DNA from: Ruminococcus sp.
Lineage (GTDB): Bacteria; Bacillota; Clostridia; Oscillospirales; Ruminococcaceae
Direction: 5' to 3'
Length of the DNA stretch: 21,592 nt
NCBI GenBank assembly: GCA_024697705.1
Contig: JAILFF010000172.1
Span: 1-21,592, forward strand
In this document: in pieces, positions 6,897 through 14,218 of the stretch
Layout: each line of letters opens with the position of its first letter
How positions within the stretch are numbered: the first letter of the stretch is position 1
Notes under the pieces: model-generated
Told to the model about the DNA's origin: nothing
Seen by the model: only the letters and a program-made list of their open reading frames with translations
Databases searched by the model: none
Translations under genes and position numbers: made by a program

Positions 6897-7419
6897 TACC
6901 GCTAACGAGTACGCAAGGGGACTTTACATGATAGCCGCCGAGGAGCGCCGCGAACGCGAATACCTCGAAGAGCTGCGCACGGTGGCGGAGATGTTCGACA
7001 AGAACCGCGAATATCAGGCAATACTTTCGGCTCCGTCGATACCCACAGCTGAACGCGCCGCGCTGATCGAAAAGGCTTTCGGAAACGCCGTTTCGGTGAA
7101 CGTTGTCAGTTTCTTAAAGCTGCTTTGCCGCAAGGGGTATATCCATCTTTTCAAGGACTGCTTTGAGGAATTCCGCAAGCTTTACTTAGACTTCTCGGGC
7201 ACGGTGAGAGCCGTTGTCACGAGTGCCGTGGAGCTTACCGATTCGGAAAAGATAAAGGTTCAGGAGAAAATGCACGCGCTTACGGGACATTCGGCGATGC
7301 TCAGATTCAACGTCGATCCGTCTATACTGGGCGGCATCATAATAAGGACGGACGACCGCATTATAGACGGTTCGGTCCGCCGCCGCCTTAAAGAAATCAA
7401 GGAAGTGATAAAGAAGTGA
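6889..7419 (+). CDS. atpH: F-type ATP synthase subunit delta
   Basis: This 176-aa protein links the b stalk to the top of the alpha3beta3 head. The N-terminal helical domain (NEYARGLYMIAAEE... FLKLLCRKGYIHLF) and C-terminal VDPSILGGIIIRTDDRIIDGSVRRRLKEI are typical of OSCP/delta. I chose ATG 6889 because AGGTG (6878-6882) lies at good spacing; an in-frame GTG at 6880 lies within that site. The start overlaps atpF by 8 bases and the stop overlaps atpA by 4, indicating coupled translation. Confidence 0.95.
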   Translation: MNDTANEYARGLYMIAAEERREREYLEELRTVAEMFDKNREYQAILSAPSIPTAERAALIEKAFGNAVSVNVVSFLKLLCRKGYIHLFKDCFEEFRKLYLDFSGTVRAVVTSAVELTDSEKIKVQEKMHALTGHSAMLRFNVDPSILGGIIIRTDDRIIDGSVRRRLKEIKEVIKK

Positions 7420-8909
7420 AGATAAAGCCCGAAGAAATAAGCAGCATAATCAAGGAGCAAATAAAGGCATATTCGCAGAAAGCGGAAATGCACGAAACGG
7501 GCACCGTAATCCGCACGGGCGACGGTATCGCCACTATCTACGGTCTGCGCCGCTGTATGTCGAACGAGCTGCTCGAATTTGAAGACGGCAGCTACGGCAT
7601 CGCGCAGAACTTAGAGGACGAGACCGTTTCGGCGGCGATACTTGCCAACGCAAGCCATATCAAGGAAGGCTCCACGGTAAGATGCACCGGAAGAGTTCTG
7701 TCCGTACCCGCGGGCGAAGCGCTGCTCGGACGAGTAGTAAACGCTCTCGGTATCCCGATAGACGACAAGGGCATAATTGATACCACCGAGACCCGCCCGA
7801 TCGAAGCGGAGGCTCCCGGGATCATCGCCCGTCAGAGCGTTGACCGCCCGCTGCACACGGGTATCAAGGCAATAGACAGCATGATACCGATAGGCAGAGG
7901 TCAGCGTGAGCTTATCATCGGCGACCGTCAGACAGGTAAGACCGAGATAGCCATCGACACCATTATAAATCAGAAAAATACAGGCGTTATCTGCATCTAT
8001 GTTGCGATAGGTCAGAAGAACACCTCGATAGTTCAGCTTGCGGGTCAGCTTGAAAAGGCGGGCGCACTGAAAAATACAATTATAGTAGCGGCTTCGGCTT
8101 CGGAGAGCGCCCCGCTTCAGTATATCGCGCCTTATTCGGGCTGCGCTATGGCGGAATATTTCCGCGAGCAGGGCAAGGACGTGCTTATCGTTTACGACGA
8201 TCTTTCAAAGCACGCCGTCGCTTACCGTGCGCTTTCGCTGCTGATACGCCGTCCCCCGGGGCGCGAGGCTTACCCCGGAGACGTTTTCTATCTTCATTCG
8301 AGACTGCTCGAAAGAGCTGCCTGCGTGAACGCGGAAAACGGCGGCGGCTCGATAACGGCGCTGCCTATCGTTGAAACGCAGGCGGGCGACGTTTCGGCAT
8401 ATATCCCTACAAACGTAATTTCCATAACCGACGGACAGATCTTCTTAGAGACCGAGCTTTTCCACTCGGGCGTTATCCCCGCGATAAACCCCGGTATCTC
8501 GGTAAGCCGTGTCGGCGGTTCGGCACAGCTCAAGGGCATGAAGAAGGTCTCGGGTACCTTAAAGCTGCTCTATTCGCAGTTCAGAGAGCTGCAATCCTTC
8601 GCGCAGTACGGTTCCGACCTTGACGCCGATACAAAGGCGCGTCTTGCATTGGGCGACAGGATAGTTGCCGTGCTTAAGCAGGGCAGAAATTCCCCCGTTC
8701 GCCCCGGCTGCATGATCGCCATTGTTTACGCTGTTATCAACGGCTATCTGAACAACATCGAGGTAAGCGATGTCGAGGAATACGAGGTTCAGCTTTACGC
8801 TCTGCTTGAAGGCGAGTTCCCCGGGCTGCTCGAAAGGCTCGAAAACGGCTTCTACGATAAAGAGGACGAGGAAGGCATCAAGAAAGCCCTTGAAAGAATG
8901 GGTAGGTGA
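7416..8909 (+). CDS. atpA: F-type ATP synthase subunit alpha
   Basis: This is the 497-aa non-catalytic nucleotide-binding subunit of F1. The Walker A motif GDRQTGKT is at residues 169-176. The Walker B region (VLIVYDDLSKHAVAYR) and the segment SVSRVGGSAQLKGMKKVSG, which supplies the arginine finger to the neighbouring beta site, are present. It starts at GTG 7416 in a GTGA overlap with the atpH stop. Length and motif order are normal for a bacterial alpha subunit. Confidence 0.97.
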   Translation: MKIKPEEISSIIKEQIKAYSQKAEMHETGTVIRTGDGIATIYGLRRCMSNELLEFEDGSYGIAQNLEDETVSAAILANASHIKEGSTVRCTGRVLSVPAGEALLGRVVNALGIPIDDKGIIDTTETRPIEAEAPGIIARQSVDRPLHTGIKAIDSMIPIGRGQRELIIGDRQTGKTEIAIDTIINQKNTGVICIYVAIGQKNTSIVQLAGQLEKAGALKNTIIVAASASESAPLQYIAPYSGCAMAEYFREQGKDVLIVYDDLSKHAVAYRALSLLIRRPPGREAYPGDVFYLHSRLLERAACVNAENGGGSITALPIVETQAGDVSAYIPTNVISITDGQIFLETELFHSGVIPAINPGISVSRVGGSAQLKGMKKVSGTLKLLYSQFRELQSFAQYGSDLDADTKARLALGDRIVAVLKQGRNSPVRPGCMIAIVYAVINGYLNNIEVSDVEEYEVQLYALLEGEFPGLLERLENGFYDKEDEEGIKKALERMGR

Positions 8910-8915
8910 TAGGCT

Positions 8916-9746
8916 TTGGGCGCAGATATCAAAAAGCTTAAAGGGCGCATACGAAGCATAGATTCAACACTTCACCTTACGAAAGCAATGGGGCTCGTGG
9001 CTTCGTCGAAGATACGCAAGGCGAACGACGCCATGAACGCCGCCAACGACTACGCGGAGGCTGCGGGAGATATTATCCGCAGACTTGCCGCCGAAGAGGG
9101 CTGCCGCAGCAATAAATATCTGCGCAAGCCCGAGGAGCCTTTTGCCAAGCGCATACTCATCGTCGTTGCGGGTGACAGAGGTCTTGCGGGCGGCTACAAC
9201 GCGGGTATCTTCCGCACGCTGAGGGATAACGAGGACACTAAGGGTACCGAGATTATCCCCATCGGCAAGAAAGCCTGCGACAAGCTGGGCTGCGAGGGCG
9301 GCTACGCTTCGGCGGAGAATTTCTCGTTCGAGAACGCTTCGGAGCTTTCCGACAAGCTCTGCCGCGCCTTTGCGGAGGGCGAGACCGACTGCGTGGAGGT
9401 GCTCTGCACCGAGTACATCAACATGATGACTCATCAGCCGCGCATAGTAAGGCTTTTCCCGCTCGAAAAGGGCTCGGAAAAGGACTCCGGAGGAACGACC
9501 GAATTCGAGCCGAACGAGGACAAGGTGATGAACACATTCATGTCCGATTACATCACGGGTATGCTGACGGCGCTCGTCCGCGAGAGCTTTGCTTCGGAAG
9601 TAGCGGCGCGGCGAGTGGCGATGGACAACGCGGGCAAGAACGCCCAGCAGATGATAGACGATCTTAAGCTCGAATACAACCGCGCACGTCAGTCGATAAT
9701 CACGCAGGAGATCACCGAGATAGTCGCGGGCGCGGGAGAAAACTGA
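8916..9746 (+). CDS. atpG: F-type ATP synthase subunit gamma
   Basis: This is the 276-aa central shaft. The N-terminal helix (ADIKKLKGRIRSIDSTLHLTKAMGLVASSKIRKA) and the C-terminal ARRVAMDNAGKNAQQMIDDLKLEYNRARQSIITQEITEIVAGA form the rotor coiled coil. The Rossmann-like middle includes GDRGLAGGYN. It starts at TTG 8916, with AGGTGAT upstream and a six-base gap after atpA. It is followed by an inverted-repeat element before atpD. Confidence 0.95.
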   Translation: MGADIKKLKGRIRSIDSTLHLTKAMGLVASSKIRKANDAMNAANDYAEAAGDIIRRLAAEEGCRSNKYLRKPEEPFAKRILIVVAGDRGLAGGYNAGIFRTLRDNEDTKGTEIIPIGKKACDKLGCEGGYASAENFSFENASELSDKLCRAFAEGETDCVEVLCTEYINMMTHQPRIVRLFPLEKGSEKDSGGTTEFEPNEDKVMNTFMSDYITGMLTALVRESFASEVAARRVAMDNAGKNAQQMIDDLKLEYNRARQSIITQEITEIVAGAGEN

Positions 9747-9880
9747 AAAAAGTGAACAGTGAACAGTGGACAGTTAAGGAGCAGGCATGAAATCGTTCAT
9801 GCAGTCGGCGCAAATTTTAAATCAGTGAGCGAAGCGAACACCTTAACTATTCACTATTCACTTTTAACTATTAACTTTTT
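9747..9880. repeat. Inverted-repeat (MITE/REP-like) element between atpG and atpD
   Basis: It begins directly after the atpG stop. The left arm (9747-9779) is built of AGTGAAC-like heptamers ending in AGTTAAGG. The right arm (9840-9880), read on the minus strand, is AGTTAATAGTTAAAAGTGAATAGTGAATAGTTAAGG in pieces. Aligned over 29 bases the arms agree at 24, and several differences keep G-U pairing. The centre holds a perfect hairpin, GCATGAA-ATCG-TTCATGC (9785-9802), and GAGCGAAGCGAAC. No transposase is present. It looks like a non-autonomous dispersed repeat able to form a long hairpin in DNA or RNA. Confidence 0.75.
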
Positions 9881-9912
9881 CGCTAATATAGAATAAGGAG
9901 CTATGTTTATTT

Positions 9913-11304
9913 ATGGCTGTTTCCAGAGGAATTGTGGCGCAGGTCATGGGACCTGTCGTGGACGTTCGCTTTGAAGAAGGCGAGCTGCCCGCGATATTCA
10001 ATGCGCTTGAAATAGATACCGATAAAAAGCTGACCGTCGAGGTCGCGCAGCATATCGGCGATAACACCGTGCGCTGCATATCTATGGCATCGACCGACGG
10101 TTTAAGACGCGGCACCGAGGTCATCGACACGGGCAATCCTATTCAGGTTCCCGTCGGCAGAGCGACCCTTGGACGCATCTTCAATGTTCTGGGTAAGGCT
10201 GTTGACGATATGCCCGACCCCGAAAACACCGAAAAATGGAACATTCACCGCCTTGCCCCCGATTACGACGAGCTTTCAAGCTCGATGGAGATACTCGAAA
10301 CGGGCATAAAGGTGATCGACCTGCTCTGCCCCTATTCAAAGGGCGGTAAGATAGGTCTGTTCGGCGGCGCGGGCGTCGGCAAAACTGTTCTTATAATGGA
10401 GCTTATAAACAATATCGCAAAGGAACACGGAGGTCTTTCGGTATTTACGGGCGTCGGCGAGCGTACCCGTGAGGGCAACGACCTTTACAACGAGATGAAG
10501 GAATCCGGCGTTTTGCAGAACACCACGCTCGTTTACGGACAGATGAACGAGCCGCCCGGGGCGAGAATGAGAGTTGCGCTCTCGGGTCTTACGATGGCGG
10601 AATATTTCCGCGACAGCGAGGGACAGGACGTTCTGCTCTTCATTGACAATATCTTCCGTTTCACGCAGGCAGGCTCGGAGGTTTCGGCGCTGCTCGGACG
10701 TATGCCCTCCGCCGTTGGTTATCAGCCGACGCTTGCTACCGAAATGGGCGCTTTGCAGGAGAGGATCACCTCGACCAAGCGCGGTTCGATAACGTCCGTT
10801 CAGGCGGTCTATGTTCCCGCCGACGACCTTACCGACCCCGCGCCTGCGACGACGTTCGCTCACCTTGACGCGACGACGGTTCTTTCGCGTGGAATTGCTT
10901 CGCAGGGTATTTATCCCGCCGTCGATCCGCTTGAATCGACGAGCCGTATTCTTTCTCCCGAGATCGTCGGCGAGGAGCATTACGCAGTCGCGAAGGAAGT
11001 ACAGCGCGTGCTTCAGCGTTATCAGGACTTAATGGACATCATCGCGATCATGGGTATGGACGAGCTTTCCGACGAGGACAAGATGCTTGTTCAGCGTGCG
11101 CGTAAGATACAGCGTTTCCTGTCGCAGCCGTTCACGGTTTCCGAGAAGTTCACGGGTATCGAGGGCGTTTATGTGCCGCTTGCCGAGACTATCCGCGGCT
11201 TCAAGGAGATCTGCGAGGGCAAGCACGACGACGTTCCCGAGAGCACGTTCCTGTATGCGGGCACGATCGACGAGGTAGTTGAGCGCGGAAAGGCGGCGGA
11301 ATAA
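9913..11304 (+). CDS. atpD: F-type ATP synthase subunit beta
   Basis: This is the 463-aa catalytic subunit of F1. Walker A GGAGVGKT is at residues 151-158, GERTREGNDLYNEMK contains the catalytic glutamate region, and DVLLFIDNIFRFTQAGSEVSALLGRMPSAVGYQPTL covers Walker B and the catalytic loop. MDELSDEDK matches the DELSEED lever. The start at ATG 9913 gives the standard N-terminus (AVSRGIVAQVMGPVVDVRF), although AAGGAG (9895-9900) is 12 bases away and an out-of-frame ATG at 9903 lies between them. The stop overlaps atpC by one base. Confidence 0.97.
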   Translation: MAVSRGIVAQVMGPVVDVRFEEGELPAIFNALEIDTDKKLTVEVAQHIGDNTVRCISMASTDGLRRGTEVIDTGNPIQVPVGRATLGRIFNVLGKAVDDMPDPENTEKWNIHRLAPDYDELSSSMEILETGIKVIDLLCPYSKGGKIGLFGGAGVGKTVLIMELINNIAKEHGGLSVFTGVGERTREGNDLYNEMKESGVLQNTTLVYGQMNEPPGARMRVALSGLTMAEYFRDSEGQDVLLFIDNIFRFTQAGSEVSALLGRMPSAVGYQPTLATEMGALQERITSTKRGSITSVQAVYVPADDLTDPAPATTFAHLDATTVLSRGIASQGIYPAVDPLESTSRILSPEIVGEEHYAVAKEVQRVLQRYQDLMDIIAIMGMDELSDEDKMLVQRARKIQRFLSQPFTVSEKFTGIEGVYVPLAETIRGFKEICEGKHDDVPESTFLYAGTIDEVVERGKAAE

Positions 11305-11570
11305 TGGCTGCCGTTTTCAGGCTTGCGGTCTCGACCTCCGACGGAAGAAAATTCGACGGCGAAGCGCAGAAGATCGTTTTGCGCGGAGTCGAGGGCGAAT
11401 TTGCGGTGCTTGCCGACCATGCACCGTTCATGACGCTGGTTGCGCCGTGCAGGTGTGTGATAACCGACGCCGAGGGGAAAGAGACAGCCGCGAATATTTC
11501 GAGCGGTGCTTTTCAGGTATCGGGAAATGTTGCGACGCTTCTGGTCGGAAAATATGAGATAACCGAATAA
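11304..11570 (+). CDS. atpC: F-type ATP synthase subunit epsilon, short form
   Basis: This 88-aa protein consists only of the N-terminal beta-sandwich that binds gamma and the c-ring (FRLAVSTSDGRKFDGEAQKIVLRGVEGEFAVLADHAPFMTLV). The usual epsilon is 130-140 aa and has two C-terminal helices that inhibit ATP hydrolysis. Those are absent, and the frame ends in a TAA immediately followed by the operon terminator, so this is not a frameshifted remnant with the helices further on. Similar short epsilon subunits are known in some bacteria, for example green sulfur bacteria. The start ATG 11304 overlaps the atpD stop. Confidence 0.92.
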   Translation: MAAVFRLAVSTSDGRKFDGEAQKIVLRGVEGEFAVLADHAPFMTLVAPCRCVITDAEGKETAANISSGAFQVSGNVATLLVGKYEITE

Positions 11571-11571
11571 G

Positions 11572-11601
11572 AAAAAGCCCGCAAAAAACGCGGGCTTTTT
11601 T
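11572..11601. terminator. Bidirectional terminator between atpC and the epimerase gene
   Basis: GCCCGC (11577-11582) pairs with GCGGGC (11590-11595) around a 7-base A-rich loop. It is flanked by five A on the left and six T on the right, so it works on both strands. It serves atpC on the plus strand and the epimerase operon on the minus strand; the epimerase stop (11600-11602) overlaps the T-tract. Confidence 0.92.
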
Positions 11602-12697
11602 AGCTTTGTTTTGTTAGTATATCCGCAATTCTTTCACAGGCGTGACCGTCGCCATACGGATTCGACGCCTCCGACATCTTCCTGTATTCCTTCGGGTCGC
11701 GCAAAAGCCGCGTGAATTCGGTGTATATCGTTTCTTCGTTAGTTCCCGCAAGCTTAAGCGTTCCCGCTGCAATGCCCTCGGGTCGCTCGGTAGTGTCGCG
11801 CATGACAAGCACAGGCTTGCCCATGCCCGGCGCTTCTTCCTGGATCCCGCCCGAATCGGTCAGTATGATATAGCTGCGGCTCATCAGATTGTGAAAATCC
11901 ACAACATCAAGCGGCTCGATAAGCTTTATCCTGTCGCAGCCGCCGAGTATCCTGTCCGCCGTTTCACGAACTGCGGGGTTCAGATGAACCGGATAGACCG
12001 CCCGCACGTCGGGGTTTTCTTCGATAACGCGAAGCACCGCACGGAACATATTTTCCATCGGCTTGCCGAGATTTTCGCGGCGGTGGGCGGTCAGAAGTAT
12101 CAGCCGCGAATCGCCCGCCCATTCCGTTACGGGCGAGGAATAATCCTTTCTCAGTGTGTATTTCATCGCGTCAATGACCGTGTTCCCCGTGACGTACACC
12201 TTCCGCCGCGACGAAGCGTCGGCTTTCAGCAGATTTTCGCGGCTCACCTCCGTCGGGGCAAAGCAGTAGGCACTTATTATGTCTATCGCCTGACGGTTGA
12301 ATTCCTCGGGGTAGGGCGAGTAGATATCGTAGGTGCGAAGCCCCGCCTCGACGTGACCTACGGGTATCTGCTTGTAAAATCCTGCCAGCGCCGACGCAAA
12401 AGCCGTGGTCGTGTCGCCGTGAACGAGCAGCACATCGGGCTTTTCTTTGTCAAGCACTTCCTCGATTCGCCGCAAAATTATAGTTGTTATGTCAAAGAGC
12501 GTCTGCCGCTCCTTCATTATGTCAAGGTCGTAATCGGGAACAACGCCGAAGATGTCAAGCACCGCGTCGAGCATTCGGCGGTGCTGCCCTGTAACGCAGA
12601 CCACGGTTTCGGTGTCCTGCCGCTTTTTTAGCTCCAGAACAAGCGGACACATTTTTATGGCTTCGGGTCTGGTGCCGAATATCAGCATTATTTTCAT
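11600..12697 (-). CDS. wecB: UDP-N-acetylglucosamine 2-epimerase (non-hydrolysing)
   Basis: The enzyme interconverts UDP-GlcNAc and UDP-ManNAc, a precursor of teichoic-acid linkage units and other surface polysaccharides. The 365-aa sequence has GTRPEAIKM (8-16), LLVHGDTTTA, GHVEAGLRTYD, PEEFNRQAID, TAHRRENLG and SGGIQEEAPGMGKPVLVMR, the conserved blocks of the family (Asp, Glu and His active-site residues and the UDP-binding loop). GGTGA precedes ATG 12697. It is the last gene of a three-gene minus-strand operon, 12 bases after the glycosyltransferase stop. The name wecB is used in E. coli and mnaA in Bacillus. Confidence 0.93.
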   Translation of the reverse strand: MKIMLIFGTRPEAIKMCPLVLELKKRQDTETVVCVTGQHRRMLDAVLDIFGVVPDYDLDIMKERQTLFDITTIILRRIEEVLDKEKPDVLLVHGDTTTAFASALAGFYKQIPVGHVEAGLRTYDIYSPYPEEFNRQAIDIISAYCFAPTEVSRENLLKADASSRRKVYVTGNTVIDAMKYTLRKDYSSPVTEWAGDSRLILLTAHRRENLGKPMENMFRAVLRVIEENPDVRAVYPVHLNPAVRETADRILGGCDRIKLIEPLDVVDFHNLMSRSYIILTDSGGIQEEAPGMGKPVLVMRDTTERPEGIAAGTLKLAGTNEETIYTEFTRLLRDPKEYRKMSEASNPYGDGHACERIADILTKQS

Positions 12698-12709
12698 ATA
12701 TTCACCGTG

Positions 12710-13468
12710 TTATTTTATTGTCAGCCGCAGCGAAAGCGCCGTCAGCAGACTGTCCTTTATGGTCTTAAGCACACGCATTTTACTGGTGCCCTGCTTCTGA
12801 TCGTAGCGCAGCGTGAACGGTACCTCGCCGAACCTTGCGCCTGCGCGGTACAGCTTGTAAAGCACTTCCATCATGCAGGCAAAGGTCTTTTTCTCGACGA
12901 ACTTCCTGCCGTAGCGCTCAAAAGCCTTGTCGATAATGTCGTAGGTGTAAACGCGGTAGCCGCAGGTGTAATCGCGGACATTAGGCACGCGGAGCATCAT
13001 CGAATAGTACACGCCCGCGCCGTCGCTTAGAAATCTGCGGTAGGAGGGGACTCCGACCACTTCCGAGCCGTTACAGTAGCGCGAGGCTATCACGCAGTCG
13101 GCGCCGCTTTTCAGCTTATTTATCATCGGGATTATGTATGCGGGGTCGTGGGTGTTGTCGCCGTCCATCAGCACGCAGAGGTCGCCCCTGCCGCACCTGC
13201 GGTTGAAAACGGTAAACGCCGTCGTTACGCCGCCGCCAAGATTGAGATTCTTCTTGTGCCGCAGCACGGTGATCTTATCGGGGTACTGTTTTTTCATTGA
13301 CATCATTTTATCGAAGGTGTCGTCGGTGCTGCGGTCGTCGATGGCGACAACGGTAAGTTCGTAGCCCAGTTCCGCGAGTGCGTCGCCCTGCCCGAGCCAT
13401 TCGGTGATGAGCTGAACGATATTCTCGCTTTCGTTATAGCAAGGCAGACAGGCGAATATTTTATTCAT
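12710..13468 (-). CDS. Family 2 glycosyltransferase (polyprenyl-phosphate sugar synthase-like)
   Basis: This 252-aa GT-A fold enzyme has no C-terminal membrane helices. The N-terminal FACLPCYNESENI, the DD at 44-45 (VVAIDDRSTDD) and the metal-binding D102-G-D104 (LMDGDNTHDP) are the standard GT2 motifs, followed by ADCVIASRYCNGS. The pattern resembles dolichol-phosphate-mannose synthase-like enzymes that load a sugar onto a polyprenyl phosphate. The neighbouring GtrA-like gene, which it overlaps by 8 bases, supports that, since GtrA proteins are thought to flip such lipid-linked sugars. GGAGG lies just before ATG 13468. The sugar is unknown. Confidence 0.85.
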   Translation of the reverse strand: MNKIFACLPCYNESENIVQLITEWLGQGDALAELGYELTVVAIDDRSTDDTFDKMMSMKKQYPDKITVLRHKKNLNLGGGVTTAFTVFNRRCGRGDLCVLMDGDNTHDPAYIIPMINKLKSGADCVIASRYCNGSEVVGVPSYRRFLSDGAGVYYSMMLRVPNVRDYTCGYRVYTYDIIDKAFERYGRKFVEKKTFACMMEVLYKLYRAGARFGEVPFTLRYDQKQGTSKMRVLKTIKDSLLTALSLRLTIK

Positions 13469-13895
13469 TGAGATCCCTCCCTAACTTTGAATACAGCTTC
13501 TTTCGCAGCTGATACATTATTATGAACGAAACGGCAAGCGAAAGCCCCTTTGATAATGTGTAGCTGAGGTCGGTTTTAAGGTATTGGCTCAGCAGCTTGT
13601 CGGAAAAATAGATGACGGTATTTTGCAGCAGCATACCGATAAGGAAAGTAGTAAGATAGACGGCAGCCGTTTTGAAGTCGGTCTTTTTTTTAAAAACCTT
13701 ATTTGTTATCAGCAGGTAATGTACCAAAGAGCCGATGATTATGCCGACGGTGTTCGCGGCGACCGTCGGAAATGAGAATAGTTTTATCATCGCAAGACCT
13801 GCCACAAGCTCTATCAGCGCGGTAAAGCAGGAGGTAATAACATATGATATGATCCTGCGGTATTTTTTCAGCAATTGTTCGATCTTTTCCTTCAT
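13461..13895 (-). CDS. GtrA-like membrane protein
   Basis: This 144-aa protein has four predicted membrane helices (about 15-37, 44-64, 77-97 and 112-132) and a basic C-terminus, the layout of GtrA/DPMS-flippase proteins (PF04138). Conserved-looking features include the AxxNTVGxxxGSLxHYLLxxxxVF stretch between helices 2 and 3. I place the start at ATG 13895 because GAGG sits directly upstream; a longer frame to 13970 lacks such a site and would begin at the promoter. It is the first gene of the operon and probably moves a lipid-linked sugar made by the neighbouring glycosyltransferase. Confidence 0.85.
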   Translation of the reverse strand: MKEKIEQLLKKYRRIISYVITSCFTALIELVAGLAMIKLFSFPTVAANTVGIIIGSLVHYLLITNKVFKKKTDFKTAAVYLTTFLIGMLLQNTVIYFSDKLLSQYLKTDLSYTLSKGLSLAVSFIIMYQLRKKLYSKLGRDLNE

Positions 13896-13975
13896 AAAAA
13901 CCTCGTTTGCTGTTTTTAAGCAGCTGAAATAATAACAGTCGGCGCGGACGGCGCCGGCGTTTTTCGTCAATTATA

Positions 13976-14004
13976 AGTATATCACATCTTCGGAAATATA
14001 GCAA
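13976..14004 (-). promoter_or_regulatory. Promoter of the GtrA/GT2/epimerase operon
   Basis: On the minus strand, TTGCTA (14004-13999) is followed by 17 bases and TATACT (13981-13976). The start would be near 13969, about 75 bases before ATG 13895. Confidence 0.7.
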
Positions 14005-14126
14005 GCCCTGCACGGCGAAAAATCTTGTGTTACGCGCAGATGAGGGCGGGGAGCTCCCTGCCGGATCGGGTTTTGTCCCCGCTTTGCGGCATTTGCGGGC
14101 TTTGTGTGCCTATTTAAAAAAAATAC

Positions 14127-14155
14127 TTGACAAATCGGGAATTATGCGCTATAAT
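14127..14155 (+). promoter_or_regulatory. Consensus promoter of metG
   Basis: TTGACA (14127-14132) and TATAAT (14150-14155), with a 17-base spacer, match the sigma-A consensus exactly. The start near 14162 leaves a leader of about 57 bases, too short for a T-box. Confidence 0.9.
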
Positions 14156-14218
14156 AAAAAGGTACGGCGGCTTTGACCGCTTGTGCAAATATCTGCAAAA
14201 CGGAAGGAATGATGAGAG

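Larger units (their letters stand above)
13896..14218. other. Divergent intergenic region, no gene
   Basis: The 323 bases between the GtrA-like gene (minus) and metG (plus) hold the two divergent promoters listed separately. A GC-rich hairpin CGGCGC-CGTCC-GCGCCG lies in the GtrA 5' UTR on the minus strand (around 13942-13958). No T-box element or other known leader was recognised before metG, where the predicted leader is only about 57 bases. Confidence 0.7.

Noticed and set aside
9747..9880. Heptamer repeats considered as a CRISPR array
   Set aside because: The units are 7 bases, without spacers, and inverted between the two arms. There are no cas genes nearby.
11642..12631. Open frame of 329 codons on the plus strand
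   Set aside because: It is antisense to the 2-epimerase gene, which carries all family motifs.
14100..14218. Possible T-box leader for metG
   Set aside because: The predicted leader is about 57 bases, with no terminator and no T-box sequence.
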